The notes under the pieces: model-generated
What the model was told of the DNA's origin: nothing
The model's database searches: none
Seen by the model: the letters and a program-made list of their open reading frames with translations, nothing else
Program-made: the position numbers and the translations under genes
Part shown: piece after piece, positions 26,724-34,564 of the stretch
Position numbering within the stretch: the first letter of the stretch is position 1
Layout: every line of letters begins with the position of its first letter
Assembly: GCF_000949865.1 (NCBI RefSeq)
Contig: NZ_JWJH01000013.1
Coordinates: 1-64,000 of the forward strand
Length of the DNA stretch: 64,000 nucleotides
Direction: 5' to 3'
From: Rhizobium nepotum 39/7
Lineage (GTDB): Bacteria > Pseudomonadota > Alphaproteobacteria > Rhizobiales > Rhizobiaceae

Positions 26724-28502
26724 TTAAAATGAAACCGACACCCGCGCCTGAACGAGACCCGAGGACGGTTTGGCGTCGCCGGGTAAGTCAGGCATGGAGA
26801 GAATATCGGTATAGGACAGATCAAAATTGATCCGCCCGCCTCTGTTGCGAATACCTATGGCAGCGCCGACAATATTGCCACCGAGGCTGTTTCCGCGACT
26901 GTCCGAAACGCTATGTCCGAGATCGAGAGCGACGTAGGGTTCAAGCCTTCCAATCACCTCGACCGATCCGGCGTCGTTTATCGGCGGCAGCAGGAACGAC
27001 AATTCGTTACGCATGAGGACGGCCTTGTCGGCGTAAAGAACCGCCTCGCGCACGCCGCGAACGGTTGAATAGCCACCGAGCGACATTTGCTCGGAACCGA
27101 ACAGAGGGTCAGGGGACCATTGCCCGGAAACATTCGTGCTGAGAATCATCGTGGACGCGCCAACGTCCTGGGTCCGGAAATAGCCGAGCGAGGCCGTCAC
27201 CTTGTCGAACTGGCCCCGAGGCGAGCCATCGGGTGCGGTCGCGTCGTCAAAAGCCCCGAGAATGTCTAGGCCACGATGATAGCCGACGCTGGCGCTCGCC
27301 TGTCCGCCGAACAACTGACGGGAATGGCCAAGTTCGAAGCTCGCGACCGACAACACACGGCTGGAAACGTCAATACGGCTGCCGAGCAGGAAGTTATCTG
27401 TTTCCTTCCATGTCAGCCGACCCGTAGCCCATGTCTTTGAGGTCTGATCCCGGTAAAGGATACGCGAGATATAAGGCGAAAGCGATTTCGACCCACCAGA
27501 CGTGTCGATGGCGGAAAGCGGGCCTGCCAATGACGAGTGGTAATCGCTCCAGGAGCCGTTTATACCAACAGTCCAGTAACCGTAGGGAATGGACAGTGAG
27601 CCGGTCAACGTGTTGCTGTTGGGGCGCTCGTTGCTGAAGAACAGCGGATGATGATCCATCGAGCGCTGGTAGCCGAATTGCCATTCGTCATTGATGCCGA
27701 ATAGATTATCGAGACCAAAATCGGCCCGCGACTGATAGATACCAGTAGCGACACCGCCGAGGTTGTCCGAGGAAAGGCTTGCATGCCACGGGCGACCCTG
27801 CTCGACTTTGACGTCCAGTACTGAACCACCCTGTTCCTTGCCGGACTGGAGCGCTATCGTCGCCTTGCTGGAGCGCAGGCGGTTGATCTGGTCAAGGCCC
27901 TGCTCGATGTCGCGCAGGTTGGCCGGCTTGCGCCGCATGCCCGGGAATGCCGTTGCTATCCGATTATCGGTCGAGATTTTACCGTTTAACGTGATGTCTT
28001 CGAGACTTCCTTCGATCACGGAAACATCGAGCGAGCCATCAGACAAATCCTGTTCCGGAAGATAGGCGCGTGACGCAATGTAGCCGCGTTCGACATAGAG
28101 ATATGTCAGCGCTTCGAGGACGCTATTGAGTGCGGCAAGGCCGAGGCATTGCCCTTCGAAGCGTGCCGCTGTGCGCCGGAGTTCATCCCCTGGAATGAGT
28201 GTCGCGCCACCCACCGAGATGCTGTTGACTGAAATACAGGTCTCGCCGGGGCCAGAAGTCGTTACTTCCGGCGGTGCGACCGCTTTACCGCTCGGTGCGC
28301 GCGTCGTCTTGCGCAAGGTTTGCGCTTCGCGAAGGCGCTCCTGTTCGGCTTGTAACCGGTCGATCTGATTTGCCTGACGTGCGGCATCGTCGCGGATGTT
28401 CTGCGCGAGAGCGGTGTCCCCCAACGTAGCAGTGAGCACAACACCCGCTAAAAGAGCGCGGTGGAGGCTGTTCGTTCCATATCGTAAAGCGGGTACCTTC
28501 AA
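26724..28502 (-). CDS. two-partner secretion outer-membrane transporter (FhaC/ShlB family)
   Basis: 592 residues. It starts with TTG (28502), overlapping the preceding stop as TTGA, with GAGGG upstream; this start is needed for the signal peptide ending near ALAQ. A coiled N-terminal helix region (QIDRLQAEQERLREAQTLRK) precedes two POTRA domains (~75-240; CISVNSISVGGATLIPGDEL, LPEQDLSDGSLDVSVIEG) and a 16-strand beta-barrel with the FhaC signature VRGVREAVLYADKAVLMRNE near 470 and a terminal Phe (RVSVSF). It sits in the outer membrane and exports the FhaB-like protein. Confidence 0.9.
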   Translation of the reverse strand: MKVPALRYGTNSLHRALLAGVVLTATLGDTALAQNIRDDAARQANQIDRLQAEQERLREAQTLRKTTRAPSGKAVAPPEVTTSGPGETCISVNSISVGGATLIPGDELRRTAARFEGQCLGLAALNSVLEALTYLYVERGYIASRAYLPEQDLSDGSLDVSVIEGSLEDITLNGKISTDNRIATAFPGMRRKPANLRDIEQGLDQINRLRSSKATIALQSGKEQGGSVLDVKVEQGRPWHASLSSDNLGGVATGIYQSRADFGLDNLFGINDEWQFGYQRSMDHHPLFFSNERPNSNTLTGSLSIPYGYWTVGINGSWSDYHSSLAGPLSAIDTSGGSKSLSPYISRILYRDQTSKTWATGRLTWKETDNFLLGSRIDVSSRVLSVASFELGHSRQLFGGQASASVGYHRGLDILGAFDDATAPDGSPRGQFDKVTASLGYFRTQDVGASTMILSTNVSGQWSPDPLFGSEQMSLGGYSTVRGVREAVLYADKAVLMRNELSFLLPPINDAGSVEVIGRLEPYVALDLGHSVSDSRGNSLGGNIVGAAIGIRNRGGRINFDLSYTDILSMPDLPGDAKPSSGLVQARVSVSF

Positions 28503-29227
28503 TTATTGGCACCCTCTTTGCCAGCGTCCATCGGTGTCTCTCCGGTCGTTTTTCCGGTGGCAGGCACAATTCCAGCTGACAGTGCGTCGAATGCCCTGGT
28601 GAACCCCTTGAGCGAAAACGAGACCTTCACGGCTTGGCCGTTCAGAAGCCGAAAGAACGTGGCACCGTCCGATGCCTGTTTCATCTGGCTGATGCGATTG
28701 TTGTCCAGTGGAATTATGACGAAGCAACCGGCATGGTTGCAGTTACGATAACGCACCAGTGACGGCTTTGCGCTGCCCGCGCCAAAACCGAAATCGGATG
28801 CAAGATGAACATCGAGCGGCGTCAGCGCAACCAGCACCCAGTTCGCCTTGCCTGCCTTGTCGTTGGCACGGGAAATGGCGAGGTTCAGCACCTCGACAGG
28901 CTTGCCGCCCTGATCGACCATCAATGGCTGGGCGATTTCGCAGGAGGCTTTTTCTGGCACGTTGTGGTCCACTCCGGCTGCAATGACACAGCGCAACGTC
29001 CAGTCATCGAAGCGTTCAGTACGAACTTCCGTGGACGGCTGTTTTGCAGCATCGGATTGCGCAGCAGATTCCTGCGCATGGACAGTCGAGGTCATCAGTG
29101 AGAGTAAAACGGCAGTTGCCGAAGCCACCAGAGCTTGCCTTTTCGACACTAATGAGCAGACCCGCAACGGGCTCTTGCTGAACACTGGCCCTGCGCGGAA
29201 AAACTGTACAGGCATTGCAAATGTCAT
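28499..29227 (-). CDS. IalB-like (invasion-associated locus B) periplasmic protein
   Basis: 242 residues. A long N-terminal part leads into a signal peptide ending near VHAQ (~52). The IalB domain follows: RFDDWTLRCV near 70, CEIAQPLMVDQGGKPVEVLN, VRYRNCNHAGCFVIIPLDNN with the paired cysteines, and LLNGQAVKVSFSLKGFTRAF near the end. IalB proteins are alphaproteobacterial envelope proteins tied to host-cell entry in Bartonella. The stop overlaps the FhaC start, so it is the first gene of the secretion operon; it may act as a periplasmic helper. The true start could lie further in, since no clear ribosome site precedes the first ATG. Confidence 0.8.
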   Translation of the reverse strand: MTFAMPVQFFRAGPVFSKSPLRVCSLVSKRQALVASATAVLLSLMTSTVHAQESAAQSDAAKQPSTEVRTERFDDWTLRCVIAAGVDHNVPEKASCEIAQPLMVDQGGKPVEVLNLAISRANDKAGKANWVLVALTPLDVHLASDFGFGAGSAKPSLVRYRNCNHAGCFVIIPLDNNRISQMKQASDGATFFRLLNGQAVKVSFSLKGFTRAFDALSAGIVPATGKTTGETPMDAGKEGANN

Positions 29228-29526
29228 TCGGACCGCTTCTTCAATGCTCTAGGAAATCTGCTTTTGCCGTAGCAAAAGATGAACGTTCTTCCAAGGTATG
29301 AATCAAAAATTAACGCCCGTAAGTTGAAAAATATCACCAGAACTCACGTTCCGATGTTTTCCCTCTAGTGATGATAGTGCTCATTCCGTCTCTGTCCCGA
29401 CGGGGAACGGACATGCTATCTGGCTGATTATTCAGTTATCGGGAAGGCAGCTATGTCCGCATTTGGTGCGCGCAGCGGTAAGACGCCCCTCGGCGCAAAT
29501 CGGTCATCGCATGCTCGGTGGCGGCC
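29228..29526. other. upstream region of the secretion operon
   Basis: About 300 bases without a supported gene. The first 120 bases are AT-rich (AAAAATTAACG, TTGAAAAATATCACC) and are the likely promoter of the IalB-FhaC-FhaB operon. No operator palindrome stood out. Confidence 0.4.
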
Positions 29527-29710
29527 CTACCGCACACCAATAAATGGTGCCTTCCGAGCTAGATATTCCTTGATTCCGTGTGCATTCGCAGATTCCAACT
29601 CTAGCTTCAGGTCCTGATATTCCTGCCGCAGGTAGTCATCTCATCCTGCCTGAGCATGTCGGGGAAGCAAAGCATCCTGGAAATCTGCCAATGCCCTAGA
29701 AGGCAACCGT
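29527..29710 (-). pseudogene. GrpB-family C-terminal remnant
   Basis: On the minus strand one frame reads ALADFQDALLPRHAQAG, then an in-frame TGA, then DDYLRQEYQDLKLELESANA and HGIKEYLARKAPFIGVR with a TAG at 29527. The pattern of an Ala/Leu helix, Y-x-x-LK, then EYLxxKxPFI is that of the C-terminal end of GrpB (UPF0157) nucleotidyltransferase-like proteins. The front of the gene is missing and the frame is interrupted, so it is a decayed fragment. It supports the view that this stretch is a site of past insertion and loss. Confidence 0.5.
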
Positions 29711-30058
29711 TACAGTGCGTGACTTCTGGGCTGCCACGACAGGATGTTCGACCGCTTATTCCAAGCTTGGCACACATACATTCGCGACACTCCGGCAGAT
29801 TTGAACTGGTTTAAATTGTCCGCACTATCGATCAACCGGATTTGCGACCTTCGCTTTGTGAAGAGCAAACGGTGCTGGGAGCGCACTCAGTCGCTGCGCG
29901 TCGATCATTTTCTCTAGCTGCAGGATCGCCCGTTCCAACGGGCTGGCGGCAGCCGCCGGCATCTTTGGCGTCGAAATCCTAGCGGAGGCTAGTAGTTAGT
30001 TTTAGTCAGGTGTATCCATCGCAGGTTGTTATCAGCGTGGCAGGTTCGGAGGCACCGA
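29711..30058. other. intergenic stretch before the nuclease-like gene
   Basis: About 350 bases. A minus-strand frame of 45 codons (29825-29962) has a plausible sequence (LERAILQLEKMIDAQRLSAL) but no ribosome site. The promoter of the 531-residue gene must lie in the last ~100 bases. No clear repeat or insertion-sequence end was found. Confidence 0.35.
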
Positions 30059-31654
30059 ATGCATCTTCAACATGGACAGCGCGACGGGCCGGTGGAGGGC
30101 GATGAGCTCGATCGAATCGGAGCGATCGGCGAAGTGCATTTCAACGCCCTCTGCTTGAAGGCCAAGCTGAAGTGTAGCATCGTGTTCCCCGACAAGACTG
30201 GAAAAGACTTCGTCGTAGAGACATCGTTGCAGCCTGCGACGCCCGAGCGATCCCTAGACAAACGGCCTGCGCCCACGCAGATCATCGCTCAGGTCAAGAC
30301 AATCCTTGCCAAGAACAGCACCGTACGCATCTCGATGTCGGTCGCCGAGCGCCTCACGAAAGACACTAGGCCGGCGATTATATGCGTTTTCAGGATTGGG
30401 GCTGACGACACCATCAAATCGATGGCGATCATACATCTACTGAATGACCAACTCGCGTCGATCCTCAAGCGCATGCGGCGCGCGTCGACAGGTGGACGCG
30501 TTCAGCCCCATAAGAATTCGATCTCGATCAAGGTGCCGAATGCCTCATGGGTCGAGGCCTCGAAGACCGAACTCGCCCGGATATTGATGGCGCTGCCCGG
30601 CGCAAGCATGGCCGACTATGCAAAGGAAAAGATACGGCAATTGGACGAACTTGGGTTCGACAAGGCGAGGTTTACAATGCACTTCAGCGTGACGACGAGG
30701 TCGAAAGATGATCTCGCGGACAAGTTTCTAGGCCTATCCCCCCTATCCGCCGAAAACGTCAATCTCTTCGAGAACCGATTTTCGATTCCGCTTCCCATCG
30801 AGGATGCTTCTGGTCCGGGCACCCTGCATTTCGAACCGCACCACAGCCTCCATGGTACACTCGAACTCAAGTCGACGGTCACCGGAACAACGGTGAAGAC
30901 AATAGCTAGCATTGCGATGATCGGCCCTCCAATCTTGAGCGAAGACAACATCAGGGTCTCGGTGCAAACCCCGCTCGGTCGCTTCATCCTTGGCGGCGGA
31001 GGATGGACCTACAAGTGCCCTGATGACTTCTCCTTGGCCGATCACCATACGGCCAAGACATGGGAGGACTACCTTCTATTCAACGGCATCCTCGCCCGCG
31101 GGAGGTTCCGTGTCACGTTGTTTGCAGACGACCGCGAACCGCTCGCCATGGAAGTCGACGAACCGCCGCGAGCATTCGACAAGTTTGACCAGTACGCAAA
31201 CCTTGCAGGCCTGGTTCGCAAAATCTTGTCGCATGCCGATCTGGAGGACGTAGGATTTCCGATGGCTCGAGCGCGCGACGAGAGTAGACAGTTGAGCTAC
31301 CTCGCGCGCGTCTTGGAAACGACCGATGGCATGTTCAGTGTCGTGGACGACAGCGAACCGCCCATCGAACTCAAAAGCGAAAAAACGGCCTATGTTTCGG
31401 CCCTTGATCTCATGGGCACGTGGGTCGGTGTCTTCTTCCCGATGACGGTGAACACGGAGGAAGTCGGCGGCGTGAGGTCGTTGGTCGGCAAGCAGTGGAG
31501 CAAGGCGATAGTTGAGAAGCTCAACGACGCGAAGCTGGAGGCATCCTTCAAACGCTTCCGGGAGAAATACTCATCGATCAGTGGCGTGACGTCGATTTTT
31601 GTCCAAGCGCCGGGCGAATTCTGGTCGTCAAAGGTTGCGGTCGTCATCGATTAA
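30059..31654 (+). CDS. unrecognised 531-residue protein with a PD-(D/E)XK nuclease-like N-terminus
   Basis: The start at ATG 30059 is fixed by CGGAGG with normal spacing. Residues ~15-140 resemble DUF4365/restriction-endonuclease-like domains: an E in IGAIGEVHFNALC, D in KTGKDFVVE, then IIAQVKT (Q-x-K), and a core strand PAIICVFRIGADD. If the fold is right, E, D, E/Q and K would form the metal site. Residues 170-531 match nothing I know: a mixed alpha/beta body with LFENRFSIPLPIE, ILGGGGWTYKCPDDF and a C-terminal ISGVTSIFVQAPGEFW. No membrane segment or signal peptide. It stands alone among pseudogenes next to a toxin locus, the kind of place where defence genes collect. Function unknown. Confidence 0.7.
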   Translation: MHLQHGQRDGPVEGDELDRIGAIGEVHFNALCLKAKLKCSIVFPDKTGKDFVVETSLQPATPERSLDKRPAPTQIIAQVKTILAKNSTVRISMSVAERLTKDTRPAIICVFRIGADDTIKSMAIIHLLNDQLASILKRMRRASTGGRVQPHKNSISIKVPNASWVEASKTELARILMALPGASMADYAKEKIRQLDELGFDKARFTMHFSVTTRSKDDLADKFLGLSPLSAENVNLFENRFSIPLPIEDASGPGTLHFEPHHSLHGTLELKSTVTGTTVKTIASIAMIGPPILSEDNIRVSVQTPLGRFILGGGGWTYKCPDDFSLADHHTAKTWEDYLLFNGILARGRFRVTLFADDREPLAMEVDEPPRAFDKFDQYANLAGLVRKILSHADLEDVGFPMARARDESRQLSYLARVLETTDGMFSVVDDSEPPIELKSEKTAYVSALDLMGTWVGVFFPMTVNTEEVGGVRSLVGKQWSKAIVEKLNDAKLEASFKRFREKYSSISGVTSIFVQAPGEFWSSKVAVVID

Positions 31655-31683
31655 CCGACGGCAGCCCAGTTCTGGAGGACGTG

Positions 31684-32067
31684 ATGGCCCGCTAGATGCA
31701 CGCGCAGAGTCTGCGTTGCGCCAATACTGGTCATTGACAACGTACAACCCTGACCAACTTGCACGTGAAGTCGCAGCAAGTGGTGCCGAACTGATCACAT
31801 TCAACAGCAACGGCGGCAACGTTGTGACGGCGATGGCGTATGGGAGAATGATCAGGTCGCTCGGGCCGGCATTTTATTGTTTCACGCTTTTCTGCCCACG
31901 TGAGCTTGAATTGCCAGATGCAGTGCGACGCTTGGAACGCCTATGGCTTCGCTGCTGTACATGTCCAAAAACATTCCGTCGTCTTCTGCATCCGCGAACC
32001 GAACCGAAAGCAGCTTAATGGCCAACTCGACGCCGCCATCTTTAGACGGATCATCCTCGTTCGATGA
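31684..32067 (+). pseudogene. frameshifted remnant with a ClpP-like/periplasmic-protein motif
   Basis: No intact gene. In one frame (about 31690-31880) the text reads NPDQLAREVAASGAELITFN, then SNGGNVVTAMAYGRMIRSLG, the start of ClpP/crotonase-like exported proteins with the S-x-GGxV pattern. Protein-like sequence then moves to another frame (CQMQCDAWNAYGFAAVHVQ, then SVVFCIREPNRKQLNGQLDA) and ends at TGA 32065-32067. This looks like one or two old genes broken by indels. Family assignment is tentative. Confidence 0.4.
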
Positions 32068-32071
32068 TGGG

Positions 32072-32096
32072 AATCCTCGCCCACAAGGCGAGGATT
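32072..32096. terminator. hairpin between remnant and GNAT gene
   Basis: AATCCTCGCC-CACAA-GGCGAGGATT, a perfect 10-base stem with a 5-base loop. It lies 35 bases beyond the end of the minus-strand GNAT gene and is a plausible terminator for it; no T-run is obvious. Confidence 0.55.
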
Positions 32097-32130
32097 GGTA
32101 AGACTTGGTCAGATCTAAGCTGACGGGCTA

Positions 32131-32700
32131 TCAGGCAAAGAGCCGGCGGCCGCTTGCGACCAGCATGCCGGCCGCACCTTCCAGCCAGCCGGATTTCAGT
32201 TCCAGCGCCAGAAAACGGCTGCGCTCGAACGGGCCGGGCATGATCAGGTGCTGGGCCTTGTCGGCGAAAAAGCCGAAACGCTCGTAATAGGACGCGTCGC
32301 CAACCAGGAGAATGCCGCCGTGGCCGCGCTTGGTGGCTTCGGAGATCGCCGCACGCATCAGCGCCGAGCCGATGCCCTTGCCCTCATGGGCGGCATCGAC
32401 GGCCAGCGGGCCAAGCAGCAGCGCTTCGACGGCGCGGCCTTCGCGCGAAATGCCGGCTTCGACATTCCAGAGGCGCACCGTGCCGATGACATGGCCGTCC
32501 TCATCGCGGGCGACGAGCGCCAGACCTTCGGCCGGAACGCGGCCGGCGCGCAGCTTTTCGGAAGACTTGCGGCGGCGGCCAGCGCCCATGGCGCGGTCGA
32601 GCAGGTTTTCACGGGCGACGACATCGCCCGGATTTTCCTGATCGATATGAAATGTCTGCGGTGTGAAAAATGCACGTACCGAATTCAGAAGAGCGGCCAT
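32131..32700 (-). CDS. GNAT-family N-acetyltransferase
   Basis: 189 residues from the ATG at 32700, preceded by GGAGGG with seven-base spacing; the open frame continues upstream without a better start. The acetyl-CoA loop is in LAVDAAHEGKGIGSALMRAA (residues ~105-125), with VARDEDGHVIGTVRLWNVEA before it and ILLVGDASYYERFGF after, all typical of GNAT fold motifs A and B. It follows the ornithine decarboxylase gene on the same strand after about 190 bases, so polyamine or amino-acid acetylation is possible but unproven. Confidence 0.88.
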   Translation of the reverse strand: MAALLNSVRAFFTPQTFHIDQENPGDVVARENLLDRAMGAGRRRKSSEKLRAGRVPAEGLALVARDEDGHVIGTVRLWNVEAGISREGRAVEALLLGPLAVDAAHEGKGIGSALMRAAISEATKRGHGGILLVGDASYYERFGFFADKAQHLIMPGPFERSRFLALELKSGWLEGAAGMLVASGRRLFA

Positions 32701-32893
32701 CTCTCGGCCCTCCATCACACAACCGCCCACACGCGGCCCTTGATCAAAAATGGTGGAGCCGTTCCGGCCCGCCGACACGCTTTCCTCGGCTGGAAGAGGA
32801 GCAGCAAGCAGGGATTTGCGCGACAGCACAATCGGCAAAGCCGGAACGGAAGCTTGTTCGAGACGCCGCCCTGTTCAGCGGACGGCGTTCGGT

Positions 32894-34027
32894 TTAGATG
32901 ACGTAGGCTTTCAGCGGCTCGAAACCGTTGAAGGCAACCGCCGAATAGGTCGTCGTATAGGCGCCTGCGCCTTCGATCAGAACCTCATCGCCGATGGTCA
33001 GAGAGACCGGCAGCGGATACATGTTCTTTTCATACAGCACGTCGGCGCTATCGCAGGTCGGACCGGCCAGAACGCAGGGCTCCATCTCATCCTGATCGCG
33101 CTCGGTGCGAATCGGGTAACGGATAGCCTCATCCATCGTTTCGGCGAGACCGCCGAACTTGCCGATATCGAGGAACACCCAGCGGTGGTTGTCATTGTCG
33201 GACTTACGCGACACGAGGACGACTTCCGCCTTGATGACGCCTGCATTGCCTACCATGCCGCGGCCCGGCTCGATGATCGTCTTCGGGATCTGGTTGCCGA
33301 AGTGCTTGCGCAGCGCCGTGTCGATCGCGTGGCCGTATTCTTCGGCAGCAGGAACGTCGCGCAGGTACTTGGTCGGGAAACCACCGCCCATATTAACCAT
33401 CTGCAGGTGGATGCCCTGCTTGGCAAGCGAAGCGAAAACGCGCTTGGCATCGCCCAGCGCCGCATCCCATGCGTCGAGATTCATCATCTGCGAACCGACA
33501 TGGAAGGAAACGCCGTAGGATTCGAGACCGAGCTGATGCGCGTAGACCAGAACGTCGACAGCCATCTGCGGCACGCAGCCGAACTTGCGCGACAGCGGCC
33601 ATTCGGCGCCTTCGCCATCCGTCAACACGCGGCAGAAGACGCGCGCGCCGGGAGCGGCACGGGCAACCTTCTCGACTTCCTCGTGGCTGTCGACGGCGAA
33701 GAGGTCGATGCCGAGCGCGTAAGCGCGGGCGACATCACGTTCCTTCTTGATGGTGTTGCCGTAGGAGATCCGGTCGGAGGTCGCGCCAGCATCGAGCGCC
33801 ATCTGGATTTCAGCCACGGAGGCGCAATCGAAGTTGGAGCCGAGCGAAGCGAGCAGCTTCAGGATTTCGGGAGCCGGGTTCGCCTTGACGGCATAATAGA
33901 TCGCGCTGTTCGGCAGGGAATGCCGGAACGCGTTGAAATTGTCGCGCACGACGTCGAGATCGACCACAAGGCAAGGACCTTCGGGGCGTCGGGTTTTGAT
34001 GAAGTCGAGAATGCGTGCAGTCGTCAT
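32894..34027 (-). CDS. ornithine/lysine decarboxylase, type III fold (PLP)
   Basis: 377 residues from the ATG at 34027 with AGGGA upstream. It is a eukaryote-like group IV decarboxylase: the PLP lysine is in IYYAVKANPAPE near residue 50, the His of VSFHVGSQMMNLD near 180 stacks on the cofactor, GGGFPTKYL near 215, and the catalytic Cys lies in GPTCDSADVLYE near 320. It makes putrescine from ornithine, or cadaverine from lysine, in the cytoplasm for spermidine/homospermidine synthesis. The long leader upstream looks regulatory. Confidence 0.93.
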   Translation of the reverse strand: MTTARILDFIKTRRPEGPCLVVDLDVVRDNFNAFRHSLPNSAIYYAVKANPAPEILKLLASLGSNFDCASVAEIQMALDAGATSDRISYGNTIKKERDVARAYALGIDLFAVDSHEEVEKVARAAPGARVFCRVLTDGEGAEWPLSRKFGCVPQMAVDVLVYAHQLGLESYGVSFHVGSQMMNLDAWDAALGDAKRVFASLAKQGIHLQMVNMGGGFPTKYLRDVPAAEEYGHAIDTALRKHFGNQIPKTIIEPGRGMVGNAGVIKAEVVLVSRKSDNDNHRWVFLDIGKFGGLAETMDEAIRYPIRTERDQDEMEPCVLAGPTCDSADVLYEKNMYPLPVSLTIGDEVLIEGAGAYTTTYSAVAFNGFEPLKAYVI

Positions 34028-34038
34028 CGATATATTCC

Positions 34039-34128
34039 CTATAAAACCGGCTCCGGAAAATCCGGAGGACAAAGGACGCTCGAGATATGCTTTCGAATCA
34101 GCCGGTGGAGGCGCAGAATCGATAGCAT
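34039..34128 (-). CDS. candidate 29-residue leader peptide of the decarboxylase
   Basis: ATG at 34128, TAG at 34039-34041, 11 bases before the decarboxylase start. The peptide begins MLSILRLHRLIRKHIS, very rich in Leu, Ile, Arg and His, and ends DFPEPVL. Enteric SpeFL, an ornithine-sensing arrest peptide in front of speF, is also short and rich in His, Arg and Ile. Ribosome site is weak (TTGAGCG). Translation would melt or cover the hairpin at 34051-34067. Confidence 0.4.
   Translation of the reverse strand: MLSILRLHRLIRKHISSVLCPPDFPEPVL
34051..34067 (-). terminator. attenuator-like hairpin before the decarboxylase start
   Basis: Minus-strand CTCCGGA-TTT-TCCGGAG, perfect 7-base stem, followed a few bases later by TTTTAT. 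It overlaps the end of the leader peptide frame and lies about 25 bases before the decarboxylase ATG, a normal layout for translation-linked attenuation. Confidence 0.55.
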
Positions 34129-34564
34129 ACGCTCAAGGCGCGAATGTGAATGACGCCCTGCCAGAGCATCATTCGGCTTTGTCTGCCATCGATTGGAGGG
34201 AATGACCCGACCGCACTTCAGGCAATGATGGTGTGCCTCTTCAGTACCCCGGCTGATGGAAAGCCGGCAGAGAACCAGAAAGGCCCGCACCGTCGTTGCT
34301 TCATATGTCCTCGCATTTCCCGGTTGGCCGGAATAGCGACTGGAGGGGTTAGTTCCAGGTACCTTACCGAACTCCTCACCACATCGAGGACTCGGCGGAC
34401 ACACATGGGCACGTGCGACTTTGGGCAGCACGGGAGATAAGAATATTCGCCGTCATAATCAAGAGGATTTTTTCACCAGAGAGCGGATTTTTTCAGCAAC
34501 CATTTTACGGGTTGAACAGTGACCCCTCACCGTTCAATTATATGGAACGAACCGGAGGATTTTT

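Larger units (their letters stand above)
34028..34430 (-). promoter_or_regulatory. decarboxylase leader region, speF-motif-like
   Basis: About 400 bases precede the decarboxylase start without an ordinary gene. It contains several stems (CCGGCT at 34249-34254 with AGCCGG at 34262-34267; a strong hairpin at 34051-34067) and a small ORF at its 3' end. A structured RNA called the speF motif is known upstream of alphaproteobacterial ornithine decarboxylase genes. Position and structure fit, but I cannot align it to the published consensus here. Confidence 0.5.

Noticed and set aside
29825..29962. Minus-strand frame of 45 codons upstream of the nuclease-like gene
   Set aside because: Protein-like text but no ribosome site or recognisable family; could be a remnant.
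34129..34431. Upstream extension of the leader-peptide frame to 130 codons
   Set aside because: Poor start, Pro/Arg/Cys-rich text without pattern; the region looks like structured RNA instead.
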